Part shown: positions 23,469-33,644 of the stretch, piece after piece
How positions within the stretch are numbered: the first letter of the stretch is position 1
Layout: every line of letters starts with the position of its first letter
Source of the DNA: Planoprotostelium fungivorum
Taxonomy: Eukaryota; Evosea; Variosea; Cavosteliida; Cavosteliaceae
Assembly (NCBI GenBank): GCA_003024175.1
Contig: MDYQ01000121.1
Location: 62,001 to 126,000 of the forward strand
Direction: 5' to 3'
Length of the DNA stretch: 64,000 bases
The notes under the pieces: generated by a model
What the model was told of the DNA's origin: nothing
The model's database searches: none
The model's input: the letters and a program-made list of their open reading frames with translations, nothing else
Made by a program: the position numbers and the translations under genes

Positions 23469-25032
23469 TTATAGATCGTTATCTGAGAAGGACTCTTTCT
23501 TCAGCCTGATCTCGATCATCTCTGCAATCTCCTTCTCTAAAGCGGCCTGAATGGACTTGTCGAAGGCAGAGATGAGTAAGTTGTAAATGAAGCTGATCTT
23601 CGTGCCTGAGATCTTCATGTCTGTGTGATGATGTCATCAGAATGAATCGTTTCGTATCGAGATTTCACCTAGTTGTCCGATCTTGAAGACGCTGCTCAGT
23701 ACTAGAACGGCACCCGTCCTCGCTGATACTGCCATGGTGACCTCCATCTATAGAAACATTAAATCCAAATAAAATGATTTTTCACTCACGCGGCCCTTCT
23801 CGAATTTGGCCGTGGCGACACCATCATCCTGAGTGAGAATCAATTTGTCATCTTTTATGATTTACACTATAAACAATATAATGACGATTTTGTCCATTCT
23901 AATGAATGATTCAAATGAAGCATCACTTCAATCTTGGGGAACGTCTCCTTCTTGTAGAACCATTTGAATTCTCTCACAGATGCAGAGATGTCGTCACTGA
24001 TCCCATATGTCAGTCGATCAAGTCATCAACATCCATCATCTCACATGATCATGACCACACGGTCCGTTCCATTCAACGTGACTTCTACAGCCTCCGGTTT
24101 CAACACCACCTTCTATTGTCATTTTCTTCCATCATCGTGATCTCACCTTCTCCATCTTCAGATCACTGACACCACAGTTGATGATTCCAAAGGGGCTATC
24201 TAAACGTCTTCAACATTCACCATCGGTCGATGTGCGATGATGCATCACCTATCGTCTCGTTGATGGGTGGCAACACTAACTCCCCAAACTCTTTTTCGAA
24301 GCCTGGAACAGTTTCTCCTTTCACATGTCCTGTGATTTCGACAAGTGTTTCATCATCAATTTGGTTCAATTCTTCTGTTTGTTCGAAATGGATCTCTTCT
24401 ATAGAGGATGAGTGTGATGTGATTTGAGATCAGATCACTTTGAAGGTGAGCGGGAAGTTCGTCGGCTGATTTTCTCTCGACTGGAGGTGTGCCTTTGTCT
24501 GTATGATATGATCAACGGAGTATTCGATGATGTCAATCTCACGAAACAAGAATAATTGTTGGGCCAATAGCTCGTCGAAATCGTTTTGTGTCTTTGACTC
24601 CTGTTCTTCGTCACGGTCGAGAACCAATCGCATATCATCACATCTGAGTCTTTCACTGAGATCTCCTCAGCAAGAATCTTGGCCAACTCGGCATCTGTGG
24701 CTGCATTATCTTCTTCTTGTCTATCCATCTGCTCCTGTAATTGTCTAGCGAGCGCCTCATCGTCTTGTTCTCCCGTTCCTTCTATCACTTGTCCTATGAT
24801 ATGGTGTCAGGAGTACAAGAGATGTTCACATCGAACCCGATAGAATCAGATCGGCGGCTTCATCTACGATACCCTGACTTCTTCTCAATGCGTTCTGGAT
24901 GAGAACGTCGGAAGCATCAGGAAATATGGCTTTTAGAGTCTCTTGACCCTCCACCTCAGCATTCACACTCATGATGCCTTGCGTATTTTGACGTGGGTTT
25001 GTTTGTGCAATTTGAAAATCGGACGGTGGCAT
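23469..25032 (-). CDS. CUE domain plus TULIP lipid-binding domain
   Basis: The N-terminus (MPPSDFQIAQTNPRQ) leads into a CUE domain, a small ubiquitin-binding three-helix fold (ETLKAIFPDASDVLIQNALR then AADLIL). A Gln/Glu-rich segment with EALARQLQEQMDRQEEDN follows. The C-terminal half resembles a BPI/LBP-type TULIP barrel, which holds lipids in a hydrophobic groove: SPFGIINCGVSDLKM, SVREFKWFYKKETFPKIE, DDGVATAKFEKGR, and the helix IYNLLISAFDKSIQAALE before the end SDNDL. No signal peptide is present, so this TULIP domain would face the cytosol, unlike secreted BPI. About ten introns of 35-60 nt were inferred. The CUE call is firm; the TULIP call rests on pattern resemblance. Confidence 0.65.
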
Positions 25033-25229
25033 CCATTCCTATTCAAGGAAAGAGGACAATAAGATCAATGACGTCAGCTTCTAAAGGTCTCAGAAGATAT
25101 GGTGGTGCTGTGGCTCTCTGTTGAAGTCGTGCGAGACGCACCAGCTGAAGAAGTGATACAAGATGAGGTGTATTTCCCGCGATTTATTGTTTTACGTAAC
25201 CACGCCCGATCACAATTCCAGTGATCACA
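25033..25229. promoter_or_regulatory. divergent promoter interval
   Basis: This gap of 197 bp separates the divergent starts of the CUE-TULIP gene and the Abraxas-like gene. It probably contains both promoters. No distinct motif was recognised. Confidence 0.35.
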
Positions 25230-26198
25230 ATGGCGGAGATCAAGGTGAAGCTATCTTCACTTGCCTTGTCATTTCTTTTCAAGGAGATGGCATTATCGGA
25301 CGAACTGGTGATCCTGATTCGTCTTGCTAACGAGCTGAGATGGATAGGAGGGTGTGATGTTGGGCAACACTTCTGTGGAGTATCGTCAATATACGACAGA
25401 CCAATCCGAAACAGTCGTGAAAGAATCCACGGACACATGTGAGATCAATCGGATTGCATCGAATGTACCCCCGAGCTGATTAGTGACATCCAGCTGTATA
25501 TACATTTCAAATCACAAGTAAATCAAAGAACTGCTTTCCAAAGTCAAATGAACAAATCATCTCACACATGAACTCCAACGAGAACCATCAAGTGAACAAT
25601 ACCATCACATCAAAAACTCAAACGATATCTCACCAGGTGGTCGGTTGGTTTCATTACATGAAGGACCGAAAGACGTTACGACCGACAATGAGGGAGCTTA
25701 CACATCACAAGACTACCATGTCACAGAGAGGCGACGTCCCGATCAACCTCTTTGCCATCTTCTCTCACTCAGATGGTTCGGAAGATGATCTGAAGACACT
25801 CGACTTCTCATATCGTTTCCAGACCATGATGTGTGTTCTTAAATGACTTCTCAACTACATCTCACTCCACCTCTTAGAAACCATACTTTTCAACCTGTCG
25901 ATGTGAGATGAAGCATCGGTTTCCGTGTGTGATGTCATCTCAAGGTCCAGATCGCCTTCTGCCCGCCATCACCTCTACATTCTCTGGGCTCTCCCTTCAT
26001 GAGAGGTGTAGAAGTAAAACGCCCTCCATCAGTACCACAACGTGTCGTCGATGATCTGAAAGCCTCTTGCAGTGAGATCATCCGAGAGACGAGGGTGAGG
26101 TGATTAGAGATGTGAACAACTGATGTAAATTCAAGGAAATGACGGAAGAGTATTCAAAGTTGAACTGTGCAGAGAAGAAGAAGCTATTGGATGAATAA
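25230..26198 (+). CDS. Abraxas-like MPN protein
   Basis: The start MAEIKVKLSSLALSFLFKEM matches the first strand of an MPN domain, followed after an intron by GVMLGNTSVEYRQY and later VVGWFHYMKDRKTLRPTMRE, a pattern of Abraxas-1/Abraxas-2 (FAM175). These MPN- proteins lack the JAMM zinc residues and act as scaffolds for the Lys63-specific deubiquitinase BRCC36 in the BRISC and BRCA1-A complexes. The C-terminal part is predicted to be helical (IIRETREMTEEYSKLN), as in the family's coiled coil, ending KKKLLDE with TAA at 26196 (an AATAAA overlaps the stop). No C-terminal S-x-x-F phospho-motif of Abraxas-1 was seen, so a BRISC-type role is more likely. Several introns were inferred, including a 3n one near 25440. 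Confidence 0.68.
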
Positions 26199-26579
26199 AC
26201 CGAATCTTGTCCGTGTTCGATGTCATCACCGTCATCATGGTCATCGACGTTCAACAATCATTTAAAATCAACATTGATTGTTATTGACGAATAAATAAAT
26301 GATTCTTAGACGTATGCCACGTGAGAGTGTCGCTGTCGTCACGGTGAAGAGAGTGAAAAAGTAGACAATCCATCCATCATTGTAGTGCGGGCTCGAATTT
26401 GTTTCCCGCTTTGCCATTTCGCAAACAGCTCGCACTGTGGCACCTCTTCTCTTCAATCGCTCTCGAATCCTACCGTACTACCTTTCAGTCCACTCATTAA
26501 GAGGTCAGTGACATCACATTTTGTGTGATCGATCGAATCACGAGGGGTCCAGAGTCCGGAATATCTAGCAGAGACATGT
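26199..26579. other. intergenic
   Basis: This region of about 380 bp lies between the Abraxas-like gene and the U-box gene. It begins with an AT-rich 3' flank and ends with an open frame leading into the U-box protein. No separate gene is supported. Confidence 0.4.
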
Positions 26580-28452
26580 ATGGACGTCACAGTCCAGGTG
26601 ATGGTTTCCGATGGATCATATCAGGAGCGGATGATGCTAATCCGGGATGCAGGAAGCTCGGTGGTGAATTTCACTCTCTTCCAGATCGATGTATACTTAT
26701 CTTTGGGACGTACTCGAGAGGAAATCCTCGAACTCGTCGGTGCGTGATGACACGAGCATCACCACTGATGATTCCAACAGGTGCAGAGAAGAGGCAGGTG
26801 GCGGCCGAATATCTCAGCGCTCAAGAAGCTGAGCTGAATCGCCTGGAACATCGAACGCTCAGCCCTGATACGGCACCAGCAACACCGAGGTTCGCCTCTC
26901 TTCCCACCTCTAACGTCAGTCCGAAGAGATCTGTACCGTCTCTTCAGGTGCTTCAACCTCCTCATATCAACCCACATTGCTGAAATGTCAAACAGCTGCA
27001 TCACAACTTATTACCTCCACCGCGGATCTTTGACGTCACGGAAGCAGGAGAAATCGTTCTTCCTCCTCGACCTTCCTCTGCATCGGATCACCATCACGAG
27101 CTTCACAGACGCCACACGCCACCCAATGTCGCCGTGTCTGTTGATTCCTTCGAGGTATTTGAATACAAAATCCAACATCACTCATCACTCAATCCATCAT
27201 CAGACGTCGCATTATAAAGAACATGGGAGGCCCCATCGCTACGGTTCTGGAGAGATGGAGGAGTCTGATGCGGTGGAATCATACCAGATGGTAGAGACAA
27301 TCAAAGGAGAGGAGGAGTATGATGACTTTGAGGTGGAGATACCACATGAATATCTGGATCCCATCACACAGGTGATTGCATTTGATGATACGATCATGAT
27401 GCCGATGAGATTTTAGGAATTGATGCTAGATCCCGTGTTGTGTTGTGATGGATACACCTACGAGAGAGGATCAATTGAGAAGTGGTTGCGAACGAGCCAC
27501 ACATCACCGATGACAAATCTCAAATTACAGACGAAGAAGATGTTCGAGAATCGCGTTCTGAAGAACCTGATCGAACAGTTTCGAGAGAAGGTGAGACCAT
27601 CATCTCGTGTCATGAATGTCTTCATCAGATGATCTGTGATGATGATGACACTCTGTGCAGGTCAAATTGACGCAAGAGATCTATCGGCTCACACAAGACG
27701 CTGAACGATTGATCGTGGAGAGAAGTGACTGGCCCAAGCGAGAGGATTCACTTCACAAACTCCTGCAGACCCTGGATGTACAGATCGCCAGCAACAGGGC
27801 GCAGAGGTCGGTCAATTTAGAGGAGAGAGCCAAGCTGGAGAACAAGAGACAACAATTAGAAGAGCAGATGAAAGAATTGGGGGTGCAACGCAACGCATTA
27901 CAACAGAAGAACAGCTATCTGGAGGAAAATTTCATAGCATTAGAGCGGCACAAGAGAAGAGTTACGTCACAGATCGAGGAGCAGCATCCATTCGCGAGGA
28001 GGAAGAATCTAGAGACGAGGATCAAGAAGGCGTCAGACAGAGTGAGTTGAGATCGACATCGTGATGATGGATGGTGATGATTAAGACAGGTGAACGACTT
28101 TGAGAAATTGGAGGGTATATTTCAGCTGCAGACGGCCTTGTCGAAACTGCAAGTGACATGCGTTGCCTTTGATGCACCCACACAGGACACCGCGAAGACC
28201 ACTCATCACTCAGTAGAAGTTCTGAAAGTGGATGAGATGGAATCCTCATTTGCAGCTGAAATTGACACGAGCCTGAAGATCCCGGTGAGGTCGTCATGCA
28301 CCACCATCTTCTAATCAAACGACAGGAGGAATTCATTCCTAGTTTGTTCGAAGAGGAGAAATCGGATCTCAATGGTGTCAAAAGTCTAATGAGCTCAACA
28401 GAGCTCAAACTTGATCATCAGACCACGCCGCGGAAGACGAAAGAAGAATAAT
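26580..28452 (+). CDS. U-box coiled-coil protein, putative E3 ligase
   Basis: A U-box is encoded at about 27340-27570: the opening IPHEYLDPITQ, then ELMLDPVLCCDGYTYERGSIEKWL and SPMTNLKLQTKKM. U-boxes recruit E2 enzymes, so this is a likely ubiquitin ligase. Upstream is a region with MDVTVQVMVSDGSYQERMML and a helix EYLSAQEAELNRLEH, then Pro/His-rich linker. Downstream is a long coiled coil (LEERAKLENKRQQLEEQMKE, YLEENFIALERHKRR), and a C-terminal part ending with KTKEE at 28450. Introns near 26741, 26950, 27153, 27373, 27592, 28038 and 28287 give a continuous frame. The start at 26580 is the first ATG in the frame, but the frame is open further upstream. Confidence 0.75.
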
Positions 28453-28633
28453 TATGATGATCCAAACGATCACAACCATTGAGATTTGGAAGAGACTGAT
28501 AAAGATACGACAAATCTGATCGAATTCGTCTAAAAATGTGTGAAACTAAAGAGGCCTGTTGCTGCCCAGTGCTCTTTTGTTGATCGGTTGGATCTTCTCC
28601 TGTAAGTCATAAGAGACACTCTTGAAGAGGTCA

Positions 28634-28837
28634 ATGTTCGAAAATGTGAAAGATGGAGAAGCTCAGGTCTTTTGGACGAAGATGGGAAACGGTCGGTCCT
28701 TCAAGGCTCATGTGATGGAGTCAGATCTTGTATACACAGTCACAGACTCCATTGAGGGGGCGAGATTACATGATGTTCGGATGTACGCCCGTATGAGATT
28801 GAGACTTCAGTTCTCCTCCAACGAAGCCCGTGGCTGA
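28634..28837 (+). CDS. small hypothetical protein
   Basis: A single-exon frame of 67 codons begins MFENVKDGEAQVFWTK and ends NEARG. No family or signal peptide is recognised. It sits between the U-box gene and the heptad-repeat gene on the same strand. It may be chance; only its modestly protein-like composition supports it. Confidence 0.25.
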   Translation: MFENVKDGEAQVFWTKMGNGRSFKAHVMESDLVYTVTDSIEGARLHDVRMYARMRLRLQFSSNEARG

Positions 28838-28982
28838 TCGAAGTCGGTTTTCCGCCAACAATGAACCAAAACACCGCCGGAAATATCCTTCGATCAACTC
28901 AACTGCGATTACCGTATTTCCGTAACTCCGTGAATGATTAGAATCACCCAGTGGTCATTCGAATTCAACAGCGACAACCAAC

Positions 28983-29510
28983 ATGAGCAACAACCAACAA
29001 GCCAACAGATCCACCGGTGCCCCCCCGCTCCACCAGAGCGGTGCACCTGCACCCAACACCGGAACTGCGACCGCACCGGTTTCAGCTAACCCACCCGCCG
29101 GACAGGCCCCCTCGCCTCAGTCTGTCATCCTTCAGTGGCAGAAACAAGCGAGGGAAGCCAACGAGGTTATCTCTCAGCTTAGGAAGGGCGTATCACTCCA
29201 CAATGAGACCATTGCTGCACTGAATGCAACCATCGCTGTACGGGACAAGACCATCTCCCAACTGAAGGAAGACGTATCGTTCCACAATAAGACCACCGCT
29301 GCACAGAAGGAAGCCACCGCTGCACAGGAGAAAACCATCGCCGCACAGAAGAAAGCCATCGCCGCACAGGAGAAAGCCATCGCCGCACAGGAGAAAACCA
29401 TCGCCGCACAGGAAAAAGACTTGAAGAGGCAGATTGAAAGCAGAGACGATCGTGAGAACGAGCGCAGGAAGAAGATGAAAGAGGAGAGGGTAGATCTCTC
29501 CAGGGAGTAG
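28983..29510 (+). CDS. heptad-repeat coiled-coil protein
   Basis: This intronless gene encodes 175 residues. Residues 1-50 are rich in Pro, Ala, Gly, Ser and Thr and look disordered. Residues 50-150 form a coiled coil that ends in six tandem copies of a seven-residue unit, AAQEKTI with small variations (codons at about 29298-29423). A longer internal duplication precedes this: VSLHNETIAAL and VSFHNKTTAAQ start two related blocks. The tail is highly charged (ESRDDRENERRKKMKEER). No known family is recognised. The absence of introns in an intron-rich window, together with the recent repeat growth, suggests a young or lineage-specific gene. Confidence 0.7.
   Translation: MSNNQQANRSTGAPPLHQSGAPAPNTGTATAPVSANPPAGQAPSPQSVILQWQKQAREANEVISQLRKGVSLHNETIAALNATIAVRDKTISQLKEDVSFHNKTTAAQKEATAAQEKTIAAQKKAIAAQEKAIAAQEKTIAAQEKDLKRQIESRDDRENERRKKMKEERVDLSRE
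29298..29423 (+). repeat. six 21-bp tandem repeats encoding heptads
   Basis: Units of 21 bp encode AAQKEAT, AAQEKTI, AAQKKAI, AAQEKAI, AAQEKTI and AAQEKDL in a row. The period matches one coiled-coil heptad exactly, so copy-number change lengthens the coil without breaking its register. Long antisense frames here are a by-product of the repeat. Confidence 0.95.
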
Positions 29511-29575
29511 AGTCGAACGCTCCTGCGCTCGTCTGTCCCAATAAAAGAAGGCGAGAAAAGCTACGATTGGATCTT

Positions 29576-30783
29576 TTACAACTTTGGACGTATCTCTCCC
29601 ACTTCTTCGTTCATGAGGATCTTCTCTTCTCCGTTCACTGACACCTTCAACTGTCCATTGTCCATCACCTGTTCATCGTCATCTCGAGATGATCATCATC
29701 GTGATCGCGCTCATGATCATCATCATCATCACCTCCACGACTGACGCTTCGAAACTTTCCATCTCTTCCAACCCTTTCGGCTTGATGATGACTGTTCGGC
29801 CTGACAACAGATCCACCGATCGATACAGAGACATAACGCCCTCCCTACTCTTCTGAATGTTCTCTTCCAGGTGATTCATAAACTGCGCCAACAAGATCTG
29901 TACTATGTCAGGAATTTCCGCGGAGATTCCGTGAAATGTCTAAAAATAGCACCTCACGGCTGACGATCTTGCCCATGATCTGTGATAAGCTGATGGCACC
30001 CTTTGAGAGGAGAGGGTCAGGGTGTTTGGACATGTCCTGATTGACGTTGATACCGACACCTGTTGGTCGTCACGCTGTGTGATACGTACCGTACGCACCC
30101 AACATGCTGTAGTAGGAGCCGCAGTAGGGGCTGTTGTCTTCTTGCTCGTACTCCACCGGTTGGATCATTCCACTCAATTTCTTGTTGTGAGACCAAACGT
30201 CATTAGGCCACTTGACTTGAGCATCTACACCTGATGGAAGACATGAGATGAGGAAGATATGAGACGATGCAGACGAGTGAGATGGATATGGGAGGGGAGA
30301 GGAGATGATGAAGAGATGATGAAGAGATGATGAAGAGGAAGTATGATGAGACGCATCATCGACTTCACCTCGATCACGACAGGCCATAGCGAGTGAGGCG
30401 GGTGCCGCGAAATGTACGAGAGAGAGGGGTTCCAATTCTGCCGAGCGAAGTATGACGGTGAAGTACAGATTACCGGCTGGCATGCTGGACCAAGATCGAA
30501 AGTCTTTGCGAGCTTTTCCGTGCGTCTGTTCTTCTGCGATGATCAAGGTTCCATGCGGTGCTCCTCGTTGTGCCATCTAATTATCGATCAGAATGTTGTG
30601 ATGTGGAGTTTCAGTTGATCACGTCAAGCTCACTCGTAAGGCATCGTCCATCGTAGACGTGGTCGTCTGGTGGTGAATGAGATTTCGGCCGAGGAATGAT
30701 GTTTTCAGATGATTGTGGAAGATTGGAGTTTGGAAAGTCGTGTCGACGAGGAAGCCTCCACTGAGGTGGATTCTCCCGCTCAT
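29576..30783 (-). CDS. biotin protein ligase
   Basis: This enzyme attaches biotin to carboxylases. Recognised motifs: HHQTTTSTMDDAL (the substrate-recognition strand), GKARKDFRSW with the preceding EEQTHG (the ATP/biotin loop normally GRGRxxxxW, here GKARKDFRSW), GNLYFTVILR, VKWPNDVW and KLSGMIQ (biotin-binding), and VGINVNQ. The C-terminal BPL_C-like part contains SGRTVIIKP and ends VGEIRPKL with TAA at 29576-29578. All key stretches are present, so it should be active. Four introns of 35-110 nt split it; one near 30230-30370 is longer and GATGA-rich. The start MSGRIHLSGG at 30783 is the first ATG in the frame after an upstream stop; a further 5' exon is possible. Confidence 0.88.
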
Positions 30784-31891
30784 CCCTTCCGTGTTCGCGA
30801 TGATGTGTCCGCACAATTTCAAATTCCCAGTGTAGATTCAAACACCAATCATCATCTGATCAAGGGATCCAGTGCAGTGAAGCGTACAATTTTGTTATTA
30901 TAATATACCTTAGATAACAACGGAGAGTAGAGGTTCGATGCAAACGTTTATATGATACTGATTGTACTTGCGTCTGTCGCGCTGACGAGACGCTTGGCGG
31001 CCGATGGCCTTGGGGCCATGGCCTCTGGTCCAACGCTACTCGTTGTGGTGATGGTGGTGATATAGAGGATCATTCCAGGAGCACATGGAGTGGTTTAAGG
31101 AAGGTCAGCTGCCTCGAATATGATGCGAGGTACTCTGCAACCGAGAAAGACACCATTGTGAAATTCTGGCCTGGCCACCAGCTCTCCCTTTGCCACGATC
31201 TTCACCAGAGATGAAACTCTTCGAAGGACTTTGTTGTTCATGCTGATTTGTGTCTTCTGTTCGATACTGGTTGCGCTATAGAGTGGTGATCACCCGTCGC
31301 TAGCGATCCGGGACGCAGGAAAGCCCGACTCGCATCAATTCGCACGAAGTCCTGGTGAAACGATCTCTTAGCTCGCAAAGGTCACACCTTATCTCGCTTG
31401 AATCTGATAAACACTTCTAGTCCCGGAAGAAGCGCACATATCTGAGATGTATTATTAATAATAGCAGAGTTAAGACACGGACGTTCTCTTTAAGATACTA
31501 AGAAAGAGATCAGTTGCTATGGATGAGGCTTAGCATTGTTGATTTCGACAGGCTGCCGATGTGTTAGATGCTCTTAGTGAGCGAAAGTAGAGTGCTTTAA
31601 CCCACGCGATAGCATCTCGCTTCCACCAATCCTCTATCTTTGATAAACTAATGAAGAGTCCTTTACAGCTGGAATGGTCGCAGATGAAATGGTTTTTGTT
31701 CCTCATCGAGTTGGTGATGCCCTTTGATGCAGCGTCGCGTTGTTTGATCATCATCATGCAACAAGAGAAACTTACAACCGTTCTTCGCTGCACCAACGAA
31801 CCATCGATACACACGCCCTATTTATACGTCCTGACGACACAGCTACCCTTCATGTCCATGATGTGAGAAGAGAAGACACTTACAACCGTTT
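30784..31891. other. gene-poor kilobase with weak coding-like stretches
   Basis: No known gene is recognised here. On the minus strand, short stretches look protein-like: one at about 31460-31425 ending in a GT donor, one at about 31380-31325, and a 48-codon ATG frame at about 31236-31090 (NGVFLGCRVPRIIFEAADLP). They could be exons of a small unrecognised gene, but the joins do not agree on one frame. An antisense pair of frames at 31530-31866 has no family resemblance. Confidence 0.3.
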
Positions 31892-33037
31892 TTATTTATA
31901 CGGATGAGCTCTCTGTCGGCTCCTTTCGATTCTCATAGGTCCCTCCACCTCATCTTGCATCTCCTTCTTCACCCTCTTCTCTACCTCGTGCGTCACATCC
32001 ACGTGATCCACCGTGCGGGGTGTAGAAGGTATCTCACTTCCAGTGGGTGACCCCATGACCTACAGCGTATACCATTACGCTCGATCACATGATGGATGAT
32101 GGACTCACCGATGATGGTGAAGACACTGCGGGGTGCTGGGGAGCAGATGGACACACGGATAAGATGGCGTTGCAGATGTTGGCGACTTGAAGTCTGGAAA
32201 CACCCAGCGGCTCGTACCACAGTTCTTCGCTGTCGTTCGACTTGAACTTGAGGTGGTTCATCGCCATCTGGATGGAGGCGATGCCGATGGTGCGGGGATG
32301 ATGATGGAGGCAGAGGTCGGTCTTGTAGCTCTGGACGATGAATTTCCAGGCTGTCTGCATGAGCTCTTTCGTGGTGTCTGTGGGGGATGAGATGGAGTTG
32401 ATGATGGAAAGAGACGGGAGGTGGTCGGGAAAATACCTGGTACGTGTTTGTTGCAGGCAATCATGTGTTGGAAGGGATGTTCTACAAACATATCTAGTCC
32501 CATGGCCGAAACGATTCTCAACTCGGCACGAGTGATTCGATTTGTGACTTGAACGATATCCTATGGATCATTCAGAGTCTGCTTAAATCACATCACGCTT
32601 GAAATGTTCTGGGGTGGTGAAATTGACCTTGATCACCTCTTCACGGGGGCGGCAATTGTAGAAAACTGGGAAGCAGACATGAATAACCTCTTGAAGGCAC
32701 TTAAATGACTCCTCCACTTTAGCTGCGAAGAAGATGCAAGCCATGGCATGCATCTAACATTTCGATGACAATCTGCCCTTAAAGAAAATAACAAGTTAAA
32801 TCCTCACTCTTCTATCGTATCTATCAAATGATCTACACGAGAAGAAACGGTGGAAGAAGACAATGGCCGTAGAAATGGCTAATTGTGGTCTTCTATGTGT
32901 TAATGTCGTCTGTAATCATACATAAATGAAACTCACAGACGCAATCTCTCCCCCGAGGCTTGTATGCGTTCTATGATATCTATTGTCTTCACTTTGTGTA
33001 AAGCCTGAGCTTCCTCACGCGTGATCTTCCTCTCCAT
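31892..33037 (-). CDS. transcriptional cyclin, T/K type
   Basis: The order of exons gives a cyclin-box protein of the family that activates CDK9, CDK12 or similar kinases acting on RNA polymerase II. Seen: an N-terminal helix MERKITREEAQALHK, then ISTAIVFFHRFFSCRSFDRYD (cyclin-box helix), HAMACIFFAAKVEES, IVSAMGLDMFVEHPF, and the second box with TAWKFIVQSYKTDLC, RTIGIASIQMAMNHL and WYEPLGV. The C-terminal tail is short and charged, ending RSRQRAHPYK at 31892. About eight introns were inferred. Assignment to T/K rather than L or C type rests on the HPF and WYEPLGV segments and is moderate. It would act in the nucleus. Confidence 0.75.
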
Positions 33038-33644
33038 CTTGTTCTTCTGTTGCCCGCCCTTTTTGCCCAGAAAAATGAGGGAAGCTGAATCGTCTATCTA
33101 TTCGACCGTTCACTGAATATTCACGGATCTACAACGCTTGATCTTCCGTATATCTCCGTCCTCACTTTTCTCATCTAATTCTCTACTCTTCTATCTATAG
33201 ACCACATAAAGATACTGTACTGTGATACAGCTGGCGAATGAGCAGTAAAACAGTATGCGGGCTTCAACCATAATGAGTCATATAGAGACACTCCTGGTGT
33301 TGTCGTTGTGGAGACAGAGGGTGAAGTATCATTCATTCCCTGATAAAATGATTGAGCGTCTGTTTGGATGACGACTTGATAAGGCTCGGGGGCAGAACCG
33401 GAAGAATATCTCCTGCATGTATGTGTATACAGACAGGTCATCAAACTTTCAACATTCCTCACCATCAATACCAAAGAAGACAAAGAACCCACGGAACGCA
33501 TCGAACGCTCATCATCAATGTCTCACTTTGCACATCCTTCATCGCACACGACGATTTCAATGTCATCATCAACTCGAACCCCTGAAAACAACCGAGACCG
33601 AAAGAACATACATCTTTATAAATAAGATCTTAAGAGCTCCTCCT
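33038..33644. other. intergenic between vacuolin and cyclin genes
   Basis: This gap of 600 bp lies upstream of the cyclin start and downstream of the vacuolin stop, both minus strand. A 108-codon minus-strand ATG frame (33501-33175) has no recognisable family and no support from splicing. It is more likely the cyclin promoter plus a possible small gene. Confidence 0.3.

Noticed and set aside
29174-29541. Minus-strand repetitive frames opposite the heptad repeats
   Set aside because: They arise because the 21-bp repeat is stop-free in several frames.
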